Assembly: GCF_025195085.2 (NCBI RefSeq)
Contig: NZ_JANAVY020000016.1
Location: forward strand, 1 to 64,000
DNA length: 64,000 nt
Direction: 5' to 3'
Source of the DNA: Vibrio intestinalis
Lineage (GTDB): Bacteria; Pseudomonadota; Gammaproteobacteria; Enterobacterales; Vibrionaceae
The first letter of the stretch is position 1. Each line of letters begins with the position of its first letter. Shown one piece after another: positions 8,757 to 17,362 of the stretch. Under the pieces are notes generated by a model. The model did no database searches. It saw nothing but the letters and a program-made list of their open reading frames with translations, and was not told the origin of the DNA. Both the position numbers and the translations under genes were made by a program.

Positions 8757-9137
8757 ATGGATGTTTCTCAGCCTTGTATCAAAGTCCAAGTCCATACCAA
8801 ATACATTCCCGAGCAATCAGAACCTGATAGCAAGCGCTATATCTTTGCCTACATCATCACCATCAAAAATTTAAGCACTCAAACGGTTCAGCTTATTAGC
8901 CGTCGATGGCTAATTACCGATGCCAATGGTAAACAGATGAGCGTTGAAGGCGAAGGTGTTGTCGGACAGCAACCCTTCATTGCTGCTAAGGACGAATACA
9001 CCTATACCAGTGGTACCGCCATTGAAACGCCTGTTGGTGTGATGCAGGGGCAATACATTATGCTCGATGAAAAAGGCAAAGAGTTTGCGGCTGAAATTGA
9101 GCCATTTCGATTAGCCATACCCAACGTACTCAATTAA
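8757..9137 (+). CDS. apaG: ApaG family protein (Co2+/Mg2+ efflux-associated)
   Basis: A 126-residue single-domain ApaG protein with a fibronectin-III-like beta fold; the GxGVVGxQPxI segment near residues 62-72 is the family's nucleotide/pyrophosphate-binding-like loop. Its exact biochemical role is unsettled; the family has been linked to divalent-cation resistance. ATG at 8757 follows AGGAGG. It sits 22 bases before apaH. Confidence 0.93.
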   Translation: MDVSQPCIKVQVHTKYIPEQSEPDSKRYIFAYIITIKNLSTQTVQLISRRWLITDANGKQMSVEGEGVVGQQPFIAAKDEYTYTSGTAIETPVGVMQGQYIMLDEKGKEFAAEIEPFRLAIPNVLN

Positions 9138-9159
9138 TTCGATTTTTAAGGTAAATAAC

Positions 9160-9963
9160 GTGTCGACCTACATTGTCGGAGATATTCAGGGCTGCTTTGA
9201 CGAATTGCAGCGCTTACTCGAACAAGTCCAGTTTAATCCAAGCAGAGATCAACTTTGGATTGCAGGTGATCTTGTTGCTAGGGGCCCAAAATCACTCGAA
9301 ACTTTGCGCTTTATGAAGGAATTGGGCGATAGCGGTAAAGTCGTTTTAGGCAATCATGATCTCCATTTACTGGCGGTATCTCTCGGGGTTCATCGAGTAA
9401 AAGAGAAAGACCAAACCGCACCCATTTTTGAAGCCGACGACAAGCAACAATTATTGGAATGGCTACGCAAGCAGCCATTACTGCTTGAACATCCTGAGTT
9501 TGCTATGTGCCATGCGGGCATCTCTCCGCAATGGGATTTGGCAACAGCACGTGAAGCGGCACGCGAAGTGGAATCGGTATTACGCAGTGACCAATGGCAA
9601 TGGCTGATTGAGAACATGTACAGCAACCAACCAGATATCTGGAATGATGATTTGCAAGGCATTGATCGCTATCGCTATATCATCAACGCGTTTACCCGTA
9701 TGCGTTTTTGCTACGCTGATGCTCGCCTCGATATGGACAGTAAGTTGCCACCACAAGAGGTAACTGATGGCTCGTTGATTCCTTGGTTTAAGCTCGATTC
9801 ACGTAAAACGATAGAAAAACCAATCATCTTTGGCCACTGGGCTGCATTGGAAGGTCTGTTCACAGAGAGCGAAATTGGTTTAGATACGGGGTGTGTATGG
9901 GGTGGTTCGCTCACCATGCTGCGTTGGGAAGACAAACAATACTTCACTCAACCCGCGCTGTGA
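9160..9963 (+). CDS. apaH: Diadenosine tetraphosphatase (symmetrical)
   Basis: Hydrolyses Ap4A to two ADP; also known to decap Np4-capped RNAs in E. coli. The 267-residue protein has the metallophosphatase motifs GDIQGC at the N-terminus, AGDLVARGP, GNHDLHLL and a later CHAGI and FGHW. The start codon is GTG (9160), needed to include the GDIQGC metal motif. Last gene of the surA-to-apaH run, ending before a strong bidirectional terminator. Confidence 0.96.
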   Translation: MSTYIVGDIQGCFDELQRLLEQVQFNPSRDQLWIAGDLVARGPKSLETLRFMKELGDSGKVVLGNHDLHLLAVSLGVHRVKEKDQTAPIFEADDKQQLLEWLRKQPLLLEHPEFAMCHAGISPQWDLATAREAAREVESVLRSDQWQWLIENMYSNQPDIWNDDLQGIDRYRYIINAFTRMRFCYADARLDMDSKLPPQEVTDGSLIPWFKLDSRKTIEKPIIFGHWAALEGLFTESEIGLDTGCVWGGSLTMLRWEDKQYFTQPAL

Positions 9964-9989
9964 TCTATCTGTTATAAAAATAAATAGTA

Positions 9990-10013
9990 AAAGGAGAGCC
10001 TGCGCTCTCCTTT
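9990..10013. terminator. Bidirectional terminator apaH / folA
   Basis: AAAGGAGAGC (9990-9999) pairs with GCTCTCCTTT (10004-10013), loop CTGC, between convergent genes. Confidence 0.85.
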
Positions 10014-10033
10014 CTTATAAGCAATTTTAAGGC

Positions 10034-10513
10034 TTACTTATCTAACACCACAAAACGCATGTTATAGGCATTCTTATCGTCAGCAGTAAACGCTTCTGAG
10101 TAGCTTTCTACGAACTCCTCTCCCCAAGCAGGGAATTGAGTGTCACCTTCAATCTGAGCATCAATGTGCGTCACGTAGAGCTTAGTAGCAAGCGGTAAGC
10201 ATGCTGCATAGATCGCGCCACCACCAATGATCATCGCTTCCTCCACGTCTCCCGCCGCTTTTAGCGCTTGTTCAATAGAGGTCACAGTAACCACACCTTC
10301 AATTTCAAGCTGACTATCGCGACTAATGACAATATTGGTTCTTCCCGGCAGTGGTCGGCCAATCGATTCATAGGTCTTACGCCCCATGATGACAGGTTTA
10401 CCCATGGTGCAGCGTTTAAACCAAGCGAAATCCGCAGGTAAGTGCCATGGCATCTGGTTGTCTTTACCAATAACTCGATCGTTTGCCATCGCGGCAATCA
10501 TACTAATGATCAT
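10034..10513 (-). CDS. folA: Dihydrofolate reductase
   Basis: NADPH-dependent reduction of dihydrofolate; the trimethoprim target. The 159-residue chain matches the chromosomal DHFR of E. coli in length, with VIGKDNQMPWHLPAD (Met20-like loop and catalytic Asp), GRKTYESIGRPLPGR, and IGGGAIY. Start at 10513 aligns with MISLIAA of E. coli. It runs in the same direction as the exporter pair upstream, 11-12 bases away, so they may share a transcript. Confidence 0.96.
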   Translation of the reverse strand: MIISMIAAMANDRVIGKDNQMPWHLPADFAWFKRCTMGKPVIMGRKTYESIGRPLPGRTNIVISRDSQLEIEGVVTVTSIEQALKAAGDVEEAMIIGGGAIYAACLPLATKLYVTHIDAQIEGDTQFPAWGEEFVESYSEAFTADDKNAYNMRFVVLDK

Positions 10514-10524
10514 TCAAAAGCCTC

Positions 10525-10998
10525 TTAAACAATAGGTCGACGGCGATAAATTAACAGACCCGGCATAGCAAGACCAACCGCTAAGCCAGCAATAATAAAC
10601 ATCGCTTTCAAAAAGTTGGTGGTGAGCATAGCAAATAACTCAGGGCTAAAGCCTTTATGATTCAACTCAACTAAAGCAATCATGGCTTTAAATGCAAATA
10701 CTCCCGGAACCATAGGGATCAACGAAGCTACCGTAAACACTTTAGGGTGCGCAAAAAACTTGTGCGACCAATGAACACCTATCATACCGACCAACGTCGC
10801 GGCAAAAAAGGTAGCCCACTCAATCGGAACACCAAAGTGCATCATTAAGTAACGAGAGCCATGACCTATCGCACCGCCAAGCGCACAATAGATTAACGCT
10901 TTTTGTGGCACATTAAATACCAACGCGAAACCGACAGCTGGAATAGCGGCGAAAAACATATCGTTAAGTAAACCAAGTAAAAGATCCACTGTGATCAT
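10525..10998 (-). CDS. Threonine/serine exporter family, small subunit (YjjB-like)
   Basis: Short membrane protein of about 157 residues with four to five hydrophobic helices, corresponding to the ThrE_2 half of split ThrE-type exporters. In E. coli the YjjP/YjjB pair has been linked to succinate export, and in actinobacteria fused ThrE exports threonine/serine; the substrate here is unknown. I chose ATG at 10998, which gives a 4-base ATGA overlap with the upstream partner; a TTG four codons earlier is the alternative. The motif FNVPQKALIYCALGGAIGHGSR is typical. Confidence 0.85.
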   Translation of the reverse strand: MITVDLLLGLLNDMFFAAIPAVGFALVFNVPQKALIYCALGGAIGHGSRYLMMHFGVPIEWATFFAATLVGMIGVHWSHKFFAHPKVFTVASLIPMVPGVFAFKAMIALVELNHKGFSPELFAMLTTNFLKAMFIIAGLAVGLAMPGLLIYRRRPIV

Positions 10999-11759
10999 AC
11001 CCACCCCCAAGTACCTAAGACTGTCATGGCCGCGACAATGCCCAAGCAGGTCGATAATGTCAGCAAACTTGCCATTACGAATCGGGCAATGCCCATATTG
11101 ATATAGCCCTTAAGCATATCGGCGACTGAGTTAATTAATGGTACACCCGGAACAAGCATCAATACCGACGATGCCATCACCACAGATGGTAAGTTACCAA
11201 GTTCATACACCACGGCTTGAACTGAAATAGCGGTAGTCACAAAAGCGGTCACCGCAAAATTAACCAATGGGTTGAAATGACGATGGCCGATTTCTTGACG
11301 TACGATCATCCCCACAGAAGAGGCTAAAAACGTCATGGCAAAAACAGTCCAATCACCTCCTGCAAGACGGCTGAATGCCGCGCACGATAAGCCAATCATC
11401 ACAACCACTAACCAACGGTTGTAACGTTTGGGACTGATTTGATTGATTTTATGCTGAGCAAGGTAGTCATCGATGATCCCACGTTCAAGCATGATACAAA
11501 TACGCTGAACCTGAGTTATGACCCGCATATTGATACCGCGATCGGCACATCGTCGTGCGGTAGTAATACAGTGACCATGATGAACGGTAGTCACAACAAG
11601 AGAACTGGCAGACAAAGATACTTCCACTTCGTCCATACCGCAGGCAAGGCCAATACGCTGCATGATATTACCCACTAGGGTGCTCTCTGCACCGTGAGCT
11701 AACAACATTTGCCCCGCCTGAGCAATTAAGCGAGAAACCGCTCTCTGCTTAGAATCCAT
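10995..11759 (-). CDS. Threonine/serine exporter family, large subunit (YjjP-like)
   Basis: A 254-residue protein with a soluble N-terminal part (about 1-115, including HGAESTLVGNIMQRIG) and about five membrane helices at the C-terminus, matching the ThrE/DUF1212 family. It pairs with the downstream small subunit, overlapping by ATGA. Upstream (11760-11889) are short inverted repeats CTCCC/GGGAG and CGCAC/GTGCG that might belong to its promoter. Confidence 0.85.
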   Translation of the reverse strand: MDSKQRAVSRLIAQAGQMLLAHGAESTLVGNIMQRIGLACGMDEVEVSLSASSLVVTTVHHGHCITTARRCADRGINMRVITQVQRICIMLERGIIDDYLAQHKINQISPKRYNRWLVVVMIGLSCAAFSRLAGGDWTVFAMTFLASSVGMIVRQEIGHRHFNPLVNFAVTAFVTTAISVQAVVYELGNLPSVVMASSVLMLVPGVPLINSVADMLKGYINMGIARFVMASLLTLSTCLGIVAAMTVLGTWGWV

Positions 11760-11889
11760 GATTGGTTCTTAACTCCATTTATACAACAAGCTCCCAAACT
11801 AGGGAGAAACAATAATAACGACATCAAGTATTAAAACAAACGCACTATTGTGCGGGAAAACTAATCAAATGACTTTGATTTAAACATAA

Positions 11890-11916
11890 AAAAACCGCAA
11901 ATAAATTGCGGTTTTT
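11890..11916 (-). terminator. Terminator after obgE
   Basis: AAAAACCGCAA (11890-11900) pairs with TTGCGGTTTTT (11906-11916); read on the minus strand, the U-run follows obgE, whose stop is 15 bases away. Confidence 0.85.
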
Positions 11917-11930
11917 ATTAGTAAACTCGA

Positions 11931-13103
11931 TTAATCGCGAACGTAAACAACGTGGCCGTCGTCTTCTTCATCGTCCCAATCATCCCAGTCGTCATCATCT
12001 TCAGTCACAACGTCGTTACCCGCAATTGCATCTTTGTGGTAATCATCCCACATGAAGTTTACTTTTTCTTCTTCAGAAACTTCTTCTTCTTCGCGTGGTA
12101 ATGCTTCCATAAAGTCAGCAAGCTTGTAACACAGTTCCTTAGTACCTTGCTTGTTTACAGCAGAGATCTTGAAGAATTGCTCTTCCCAACCTAGCGCATC
12201 AAGAATACCTTGGATGATCTCATCCGCTTCTTCTTCTGGCATCAGATCGACTTTGTTAAACACTAACCAACGTGGCTTGCCAGCTAGCTTCTCGCTGTAC
12301 TGTTCTAGCTCGTCGATGATCGTTAGTGCATTCTGAACTGGATCAGATTGATCAATTGGCATGATATCGATCATGTGCAGAAGCACACGACAACGCTCTA
12401 AGTGTTTTAAGAAGCGAATACCTAAGCCTGCGCCGTCTGCCGCACCTTCAATTAGGCCCGGAATATCGGCAACAACAAAGCTCTTTTCAGGAACAACACT
12501 CACAACACCCAAACTTGGGATAAGTGTCGTAAACGGGTAATCAGCCACTTTTGGTTTAGCCGCTGACACTGCGCGGATAAAGGTCGATTTACCTGCATTT
12601 GGCAGGCCAAGCATACCAACATCAGCCAACAGCAATAGCTCTAGACGAAGTTCACGAACCTCACCTTTAGTACCTAATGTCTTTTGACGTGGAGCTCGGT
12701 TCACTGACGATTTGAATCGCGTGTTACCTAAACCGTGCCAGCCGCCTTTTGCGACCATCATCTTTTTGCCATGTTCGGCAACTTCAGCCACGACTTCATT
12801 AGTATGAATATCAACAGCTCGTGTACCTACTGGCACGCGCAAGATTTTATCTTTACCACGTTTACCGGTACAGTTACCACCGCGGCCATTCTCGCCACGT
12901 TCCGCTTCATAGAAGCGCTGAAAACGGTAATCGATTAGAGTATTGAGGTTTTCGTCGGCAACGATGTAGATATCACCGCCATCACCACCATCACCACCGT
13001 CTGGGCCGCCTTTAGTAACGAATTTCTCACGCCAGAAACTCACTACACCACTACCGCCATCACCGGCTTGAACTTTAACTACCGCTTCATCAACGAATTT
13101 CAT
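11931..13103 (-). CDS. obgE: GTPase ObgE/CgtA
   Basis: Essential Obg-family GTPase tied to 50S subunit assembly and (p)ppGpp response. The 390 residues comprise the glycine-rich Obg fold (about 1-158, many GGxGG turns), the G domain with GLPNAGKST, DYPFTTL, DIPGLIEGA and NKVDL, and an acidic Asp/Glu/Trp-rich C-terminal tail. Lies downstream of rplU-rpmA as in most proteobacteria, but a terminator-like hairpin between suggests it also has its own promoter in the 250-base gap. Confidence 0.97.
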   Translation of the reverse strand: MKFVDEAVVKVQAGDGGSGVVSFWREKFVTKGGPDGGDGGDGGDIYIVADENLNTLIDYRFQRFYEAERGENGRGGNCTGKRGKDKILRVPVGTRAVDIHTNEVVAEVAEHGKKMMVAKGGWHGLGNTRFKSSVNRAPRQKTLGTKGEVRELRLELLLLADVGMLGLPNAGKSTFIRAVSAAKPKVADYPFTTLIPSLGVVSVVPEKSFVVADIPGLIEGAADGAGLGIRFLKHLERCRVLLHMIDIMPIDQSDPVQNALTIIDELEQYSEKLAGKPRWLVFNKVDLMPEEEADEIIQGILDALGWEEQFFKISAVNKQGTKELCYKLADFMEALPREEEEVSEEEKVNFMWDDYHKDAIAGNDVVTEDDDDWDDWDDEEDDGHVVYVRD

Positions 13104-13303
13104 CTGTCACTCCGCATTTTGTGCGTTGTAATACCACGTACAAAGTCATATAGACTCAATTGACAATGATATAAATTCTAGCAGATTCCACATTCAGATC
13201 GATCACCTTGATCTTCGATCTCTGCCACTAAGGAATGTATATAAGGAGACTCTATCCAAAGTGTCTTTATATCAATTCCTAACAAAAGCTAGGTTGCTAT
13301 AAA

Positions 13304-13335
13304 TAAAAAACCCCGCCGAAACGGCAGGGCTTTGA
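13304..13335 (-). terminator. Terminator after rpmA
   Basis: Stem CCC-GCCG (13311-13318) with CGGC-GGG (13322-13329), one mismatch, and a minus-strand U-run from AAAAAA at 13305-13310. It follows the rplU-rpmA pair. The remaining gap to obgE (13104-13300) shows no gene. Confidence 0.7.
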
Positions 13336-13354
13336 TATTCAGGTAGAAACGAAA

Positions 13355-13615
13355 TTATTCAGCAGATTCGATGCTTACAAATTTACGGTTCTTAGGACCT
13401 TTCACTTCAAACTTAACTTTACCGTCAGTTAGAGCGAATAGAGTGTGGTCTTTACCTAGGCCAACGTTGTTACCAGCGTGGAACTTAGTACCACGTTGAC
13501 GAACGATGATGTTACCTGCAAGAACAGATTCACCACCGAAACGCTTAACACCTAGGCGTTTGCTTTCTGAATCGCGGCCGTTACGAGTAGAACCACCAGC
13601 TTTTTTGTGTGCCAT
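13355..13615 (-). CDS. rpmA: 50S ribosomal protein L27
   Basis: Large-subunit protein whose flexible N-terminus reaches the peptidyl-transferase centre. The 86-residue sequence begins MAHKKAGGSTRNGRDSESK, the canonical N-terminus without the cleaved Firmicutes extension. AGGAG lies upstream. Second gene of the rplU-rpmA pair, 20 bases after rplU. Confidence 0.98.
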   Translation of the reverse strand: MAHKKAGGSTRNGRDSESKRLGVKRFGGESVLAGNIIVRQRGTKFHAGNNVGLGKDHTLFALTDGKVKFEVKGPKNRKFVSIESAE

Positions 13616-13635
13616 TGTTAAACTCTCCTAATCAA

Positions 13636-13947
13636 TTAAGCGTTGATACCAGTGATTTTCACTTCTGTGAACCACTGACGGTGACCTTGTTGCTTACGTG
13701 AGTGCTTACGACGACGGAACTTAACGATTTTAACTTTATCGCCACGACCGTGTTGTACTACTTCAGCAACTACCTTGCCGCCCTCTACAAGAGGTGCGCC
13801 AACTGTAATGTCTTCGCCGTTTGCTACAAGAAGAACTTTATCAAATTCTACTGTTGCGCCCGTTTCAACGTCTAATTTCTCTAAACGAAGGGTTTGACCT
13901 TCGCTTACACGGTGTTGTTTACCACCAGATTGGAAAACAGCGTACAT
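13636..13947 (-). CDS. rplU: 50S ribosomal protein L21
   Basis: Early-binding large-subunit protein. The 103-residue sequence starts MYAVFQSGGKQHRV and contains the basic KFRRRKHSRKQQGHRQ segment that contacts 23S rRNA. First gene of the operon with rpmA; divergent from ispB across a 270-base gap. Confidence 0.98.
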   Translation of the reverse strand: MYAVFQSGGKQHRVSEGQTLRLEKLDVETGATVEFDKVLLVANGEDITVGAPLVEGGKVVAEVVQHGRGDKVKIVKFRRRKHSRKQQGHRQWFTEVKITGINA

Positions 13948-13965
13948 ATCTTACTCCGCTTTTTC

Positions 13966-14005
13966 CGCACAGCCATATGCGTATGTATTGCATCTTGGGT
14001 GTGCG
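13966..14005 (-). promoter_or_regulatory. Possible rplU leader hairpin
   Basis: In the rplU 5' region CGCACA (13966-13971) can pair with TGTGCG (14000-14005), enclosing a second stem CATA/TATG (13974-13985). A nested structure 20-60 bases before a ribosomal-protein start may be an autogenous leader, but I know of no matching described motif in this group. Confidence 0.25.
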
Positions 14006-14217
14006 CTAAACTAATCATCAATAGGGCGCAGATTCTACAGAAGAGATGTCCCTATGACAAGCCATATTTTGAAAAAAATGGCGAAAAGCTAATCGCCAAT
14101 TAAAAGTGCCGAGATCATGCCCTTAAAGCATGTATTTAGCAACGTTTTTTAGTGTATTATTCATCTTTAAAAGTAGATAGAAAGACCAGACAGGTTCTAA
14201 CCTCAGCCGGAATTACA

Positions 14218-15189
14218 ATGGATTTTAAAGCTATCCAAACGCTTACTGCCGATGACATGGCAAAAGTGAACGAAACAATTCAAGCCCAGCTCAACTCTGA
14301 CGTATCACTAATTAACCAATTAGGCTTCTATATCGTCAGTGGTGGTGGCAAGCGCCTACGCCCGCTACTTGCAGTCTTGTCTGCTCGTGCTCTTGGATAT
14401 AAAGGAGAGGCTCATACGACTGCTGCGGCGTTTATTGAGTTCATTCACACAGCAACACTGTTGCACGACGATGTCGTCGATGAATCAGACATGCGCCGCG
14501 GTAAAGCGACAGCAAATGCTGCGTTTGGCAATGCGGCAAGTGTATTGGTTGGCGATTTCATCTACACCCGTTCGTTTCAGATGATGACCGAACTTGGCTC
14601 AATGAAAGTGCTCAAGCTGATGAGCGACGCGGTAAATGTGATAGCTGAGGGCGAAGTTCAACAATTAATGAACTGTAATGACCCAGACACCACCGAAGAA
14701 AGTTACATGCAGGTCATCTACTCAAAAACAGCGCGTCTTTTTGAAGCAGCTGCGCAAATTGGTGCCATCTTGAATGATGCGCCGGCCGAAGTAGAAACTG
14801 CACTGCAAAACTACGGTAAATACCTAGGTACTGCTTTCCAGCTTATCGATGATGTGATGGATTACACCGCTGATGGCAAAGAGATGGGCAAAAACGTGGG
14901 TGACGATCTTACAGAAGGTAAACCTACCCTGCCGCTGTTATATGCGATGCAACACGGCACCCCAGAGCAGACTGCAATGATCCGCGAAGCGATCGAAAAA
15001 GCCAATGGCATGGATCGTTTGGATGATATTCTCGCGGCAATGGATCAAACAGGATCTTTAGAGTACACCCGTAACAAGGCAGATGAAGAAGCGGATAAGG
15101 CCATTGCTGAATTGGCTATTCTACCTGAATCTGAATATAAGCAAGCGCTAGTTACGATTGCTCATCTTGCAGTAAACCGCAGTAAATAG
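14218..15189 (+). CDS. ispB: Octaprenyl diphosphate synthase
   Basis: Trans-prenyltransferase that makes the octaprenyl side chain of ubiquinone/menaquinone. The protein is 323 residues, the length of E. coli IspB, with the first aspartate-rich motif LLHDDVVDESD and the second QLIDDVMDYT, plus GGGKRLRP. I take ATG at 14218, which aligns with the E. coli N-terminus; the frame is open to 14152, but that extension is unlike homologues. Divergent from rplU, as in E. coli. Confidence 0.96.
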   Translation: MDFKAIQTLTADDMAKVNETIQAQLNSDVSLINQLGFYIVSGGGKRLRPLLAVLSARALGYKGEAHTTAAAFIEFIHTATLLHDDVVDESDMRRGKATANAAFGNAASVLVGDFIYTRSFQMMTELGSMKVLKLMSDAVNVIAEGEVQQLMNCNDPDTTEESYMQVIYSKTARLFEAAAQIGAILNDAPAEVETALQNYGKYLGTAFQLIDDVMDYTADGKEMGKNVGDDLTEGKPTLPLLYAMQHGTPEQTAMIREAIEKANGMDRLDDILAAMDQTGSLEYTRNKADEEADKAIAELAILPESEYKQALVTIAHLAVNRSK

Positions 15190-15223
15190 CCCAACTAGAA
15201 AAATCGCTTCTATATATAAAGAC

Positions 15224-15249
15224 AAAGGCAAGCATCCGCTTGCCTTTTT
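15224..15249 (+). terminator. Terminator after ispB
   Basis: AAAGGCAAGC (15224-15233) pairs with GCTTGCCTTT (15238-15247), loop ATCC, followed by further Ts. Confidence 0.88.
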
Positions 15250-15266
15250 AAACTGTCACTATCCCT

Positions 15267-15458
15267 TTAGTAATACTTATCACAGCCTAGGTGTAACTGC
15301 TCTTGATTGAGCACATCATTAATATCAACCGCCAACTGGTGATGAGACTCTACTTGCTCAATCAGTAACGAGTCAGTTTGTGGGTCAATGACTAGCACCT
15401 TGCCTATCCCGAATTTGGTTTCAACCAACATTCCTTTATGAACATTCTCAATATCCAT
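15267..15458 (-). CDS. Small conserved-looking protein of unknown function (63 aa)
   Basis: I do not recognise this 63-residue protein. It begins MDIENVHKGMLVETKFGIGKVL and reads as a small all-beta (SH3/KOW- or CarD-like) module: alternating hydrophobics with turns at G-x-G and D-P-Q-T-D, and a single Cys near the C-terminus. It lies between ispB (convergent) and mdh (same strand), at the place where V. cholerae also has, to my recollection, a small hypothetical gene. The ribosome site is only weakly GA-rich. Confidence 0.6.
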   Translation of the reverse strand: MDIENVHKGMLVETKFGIGKVLVIDPQTDSLLIEQVESHHQLAVDINDVLNQEQLHLGCDKYY

Positions 15459-15520
15459 TGTCGCTTCTCGTATCCGTTTATCTCCAAGATAGTTACGCTT
15501 GCGATATTGAAAGGATCAAA

Positions 15521-15544
15521 AAAGCCGACTCATCAGCCGGCTTT
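15521..15544 (-). terminator. Terminator after mdh
   Basis: AAAGCCG (15521-15527) pairs with CGGCTTT (15538-15544), with inner CT/AG pairing; an A-run on the left gives the U-run for minus-strand transcription. Confidence 0.75.
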
Positions 15545-15570
15545 GTAACTTTTAAAATAGTGTTATTTGA

Positions 15571-16503
15571 TTAAACGAAATCGACGCCTGTTTTGATATC
15601 ACCATTTAGTGTTTCTAACATGCCATCTAGCGCTGCTTTTTCGAAATCGCTCAATGCACCGTAGCTCAATACTTCTTCAACGCCTTCTTTACCTAACTTC
15701 ACAGGTTGAGCGAAGAATTCTGTATGCTCGCCCGCACCTTCTACATACGCACATTCAACCACACCTTCTTCACCTTGAAGGGCTTTCACTAGCGCCAAAC
15801 CGAAACGACATGCAGCTTGACCCATTGATAATGTTGCAGAGCCGCCACCCGCTTTTGCTTCAACAACTTCAGTACCCGCGTTTTGAATGCGCTTCGTCAG
15901 AGCCGCGACTTCTTCATCAGTAAACTCTACACCTTCAACTTGAGATAGTAGAGGAAGAATCGTAACACCTGAGTGACCACCAATCACAGGCACACGAACA
16001 TCACCTGGATCTTTATCTTTTAATTCAGCGACAAACGTTTCTGAACGAATCACGTCTAGAGTGGTAACACCGAAAAGCTTACGCTTATCGTAAACGCCCG
16101 CTTTTTTAAGAACTTCAGCTGCGATTGGCACTGTGGTGTTGACTGGGTTAGTAATGATACCTACACATGCTTTAGGACAAACTACGGCAATTTTCTCTGC
16201 TAAAGATTTTACGATACCGGCATTCACATTGAACAGATCCGCTCGATCCATACCAGGCTTACGCGCAACACCTGCCGAAATCAGAACCACATCCGCACCT
16301 TCAAGCGCTGGAGTTGGGTCTTCACCTGCATAGCCTTTGATCGCAACGGGCGTTGGGATATGGCTAAGATCCGCAGCGACGCCAGGAGTCACAGGCGCAA
16401 TATCATAAAGTGCTAGATCAGAGCCTGCAGGAAGGCGATTCTTAAGTAGTAGGGCTAGGGCTTGGCCGATGCCGCCAGCGGCACCAATAACAGCTACTTT
16501 CAT
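15571..16503 (-). CDS. mdh: Malate dehydrogenase (NAD)
   Basis: Interconverts malate and oxaloacetate in the TCA cycle. The 310-residue enzyme has the dinucleotide-binding GAAGGIGQALA at the N-terminus, TNPVNTTVPI, and the catalytic histidine in GGHSGVTILPLLSQ. Length and sequence type match the E. coli-like dimeric enzyme. It is divergent from argR across 362 bases that contain several TGTCA/TGACA half-sites. Confidence 0.97.
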   Translation of the reverse strand: MKVAVIGAAGGIGQALALLLKNRLPAGSDLALYDIAPVTPGVAADLSHIPTPVAIKGYAGEDPTPALEGADVVLISAGVARKPGMDRADLFNVNAGIVKSLAEKIAVVCPKACVGIITNPVNTTVPIAAEVLKKAGVYDKRKLFGVTTLDVIRSETFVAELKDKDPGDVRVPVIGGHSGVTILPLLSQVEGVEFTDEEVAALTKRIQNAGTEVVEAKAGGGSATLSMGQAACRFGLALVKALQGEEGVVECAYVEGAGEHTEFFAQPVKLGKEGVEEVLSYGALSDFEKAALDGMLETLNGDIKTGVDFV

Positions 16504-16865
16504 CGTAGTTCTCCTTGAGATTTTATCTCACTTATATAATGTTTTTAGTAGGGTAAATTTTAATCACGTTACGAGTTCAAGCTATAATAACCGACCAATG
16601 ATTACAATTATTTAACGTCAGCTTTGCGAGGTTGCGCAATTCGAGCTTTACGTGCTACAAAATCCATCGATATTAGCACGTTATTCCCCTTTTTTGACAA
16701 GGGTTTAAATAAGAATTCTGTCAAAATGACAAACGCCTCAAGTGTCAAAATTTAATGCCAAATTTACAGTGACGCTCTAGACATATTTTACCCTCACAAC
16801 TGGCACAAATTGCATAGCTATGCGAGACTATTCACTTGATTTGACTACGAGAAAAATAGAGAACC
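16504..16865. promoter_or_regulatory. mdh/argR divergent control region with TGTCA cluster
   Basis: No gene is seen in these 362 bases. It holds TTTTGACA (16692-16699), TGTCAAAA (16719-16726) and TGTCAAAA (16743-16750), spaced 27 and 24 bases. The middle copy is part of a perfect TGTCA-AAA-TGACA palindrome (16719-16731). This repeated arrangement looks like a regulator-binding array, not promoter hexamers: none has a -10 at a proper distance. Which gene it controls is not visible. Confidence 0.45.
16811..16824. promoter_or_regulatory. Weak ARG-box candidate upstream of argR
   Basis: TGCATAGCTATGCG is a near-palindrome with the 5-4-5 layout of an ARG box (TGAAT-4-ATTCA), 41 bases before the argR start where autoregulation would be expected. 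The core AGCT is not AT-only and the half-sites match imperfectly, so this is weak. Confidence 0.3.
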
Positions 16866-17336
16866 ATGCGTCATTCAGAAAAACAAGATAACCTCGTACG
16901 CGCGTTTAAGTCCCTACTCAAAGAAGAGCGATTTGGCTCTCAAGGCGATATCGTTGAAGCGCTAAAAAATGAAGGCTTTGAAAACATTAACCAATCCAAA
17001 GTCTCTCGAATGCTAACTAAGTTTGGCGCGGTAAGAACACGTAATGCAAAAATGGAGATGGTGTACTGTCTACCGGCTGAGCTAGGTGTCCCTACCGTTT
17101 CAAGTTCACTACGCGAATTGGTGCTTGATATTGACCACAACAATGCGTTAGTTGTTATCCACACCGGCCCGGGTGCGGCGCAATTAATCGCTCGATTGCT
17201 TGATTCTCTCGGGAAATCTGAGGGTATTCTAGGCGTCGTTGCCGGCGACGATACTATCTTCATCACCCCTACGCTCAACATCACCACTGAGCAGTTATTT
17301 AACTCAGTTTGTGACCTATTCGAGTACGCTGGCTAA
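16866..17336 (+). CDS. argR: Arginine repressor
   Basis: Hexameric arginine-dependent regulator. The 156 residues contain an N-terminal winged helix (SQGDIVEALKNEGFENINQSKVSRMLTKFGAVRTRN, with the recognition helix around QSKVSRML) and a C-terminal oligomerisation/arginine-binding domain with HTGPGAAQLIARLLD and GDDTIF. Divergent from mdh, as in E. coli. Relevant targets within this window could include the arginine deiminase gene, though I see no convincing ARG box there. Confidence 0.96.
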   Translation: MRHSEKQDNLVRAFKSLLKEERFGSQGDIVEALKNEGFENINQSKVSRMLTKFGAVRTRNAKMEMVYCLPAELGVPTVSSSLRELVLDIDHNNALVVIHTGPGAAQLIARLLDSLGKSEGILGVVAGDDTIFITPTLNITTEQLFNSVCDLFEYAG

Positions 17337-17362
17337 GTCATTGCTTGCACATCAATTTCCAT

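Noticed and set aside
16801..16815. sigma-54-like TGGCAC...TTGC before argR
   Set aside because: Only three bases separate TGGCAC and TTGC; the consensus needs five, and the GG-GC spacing is two bases too short.
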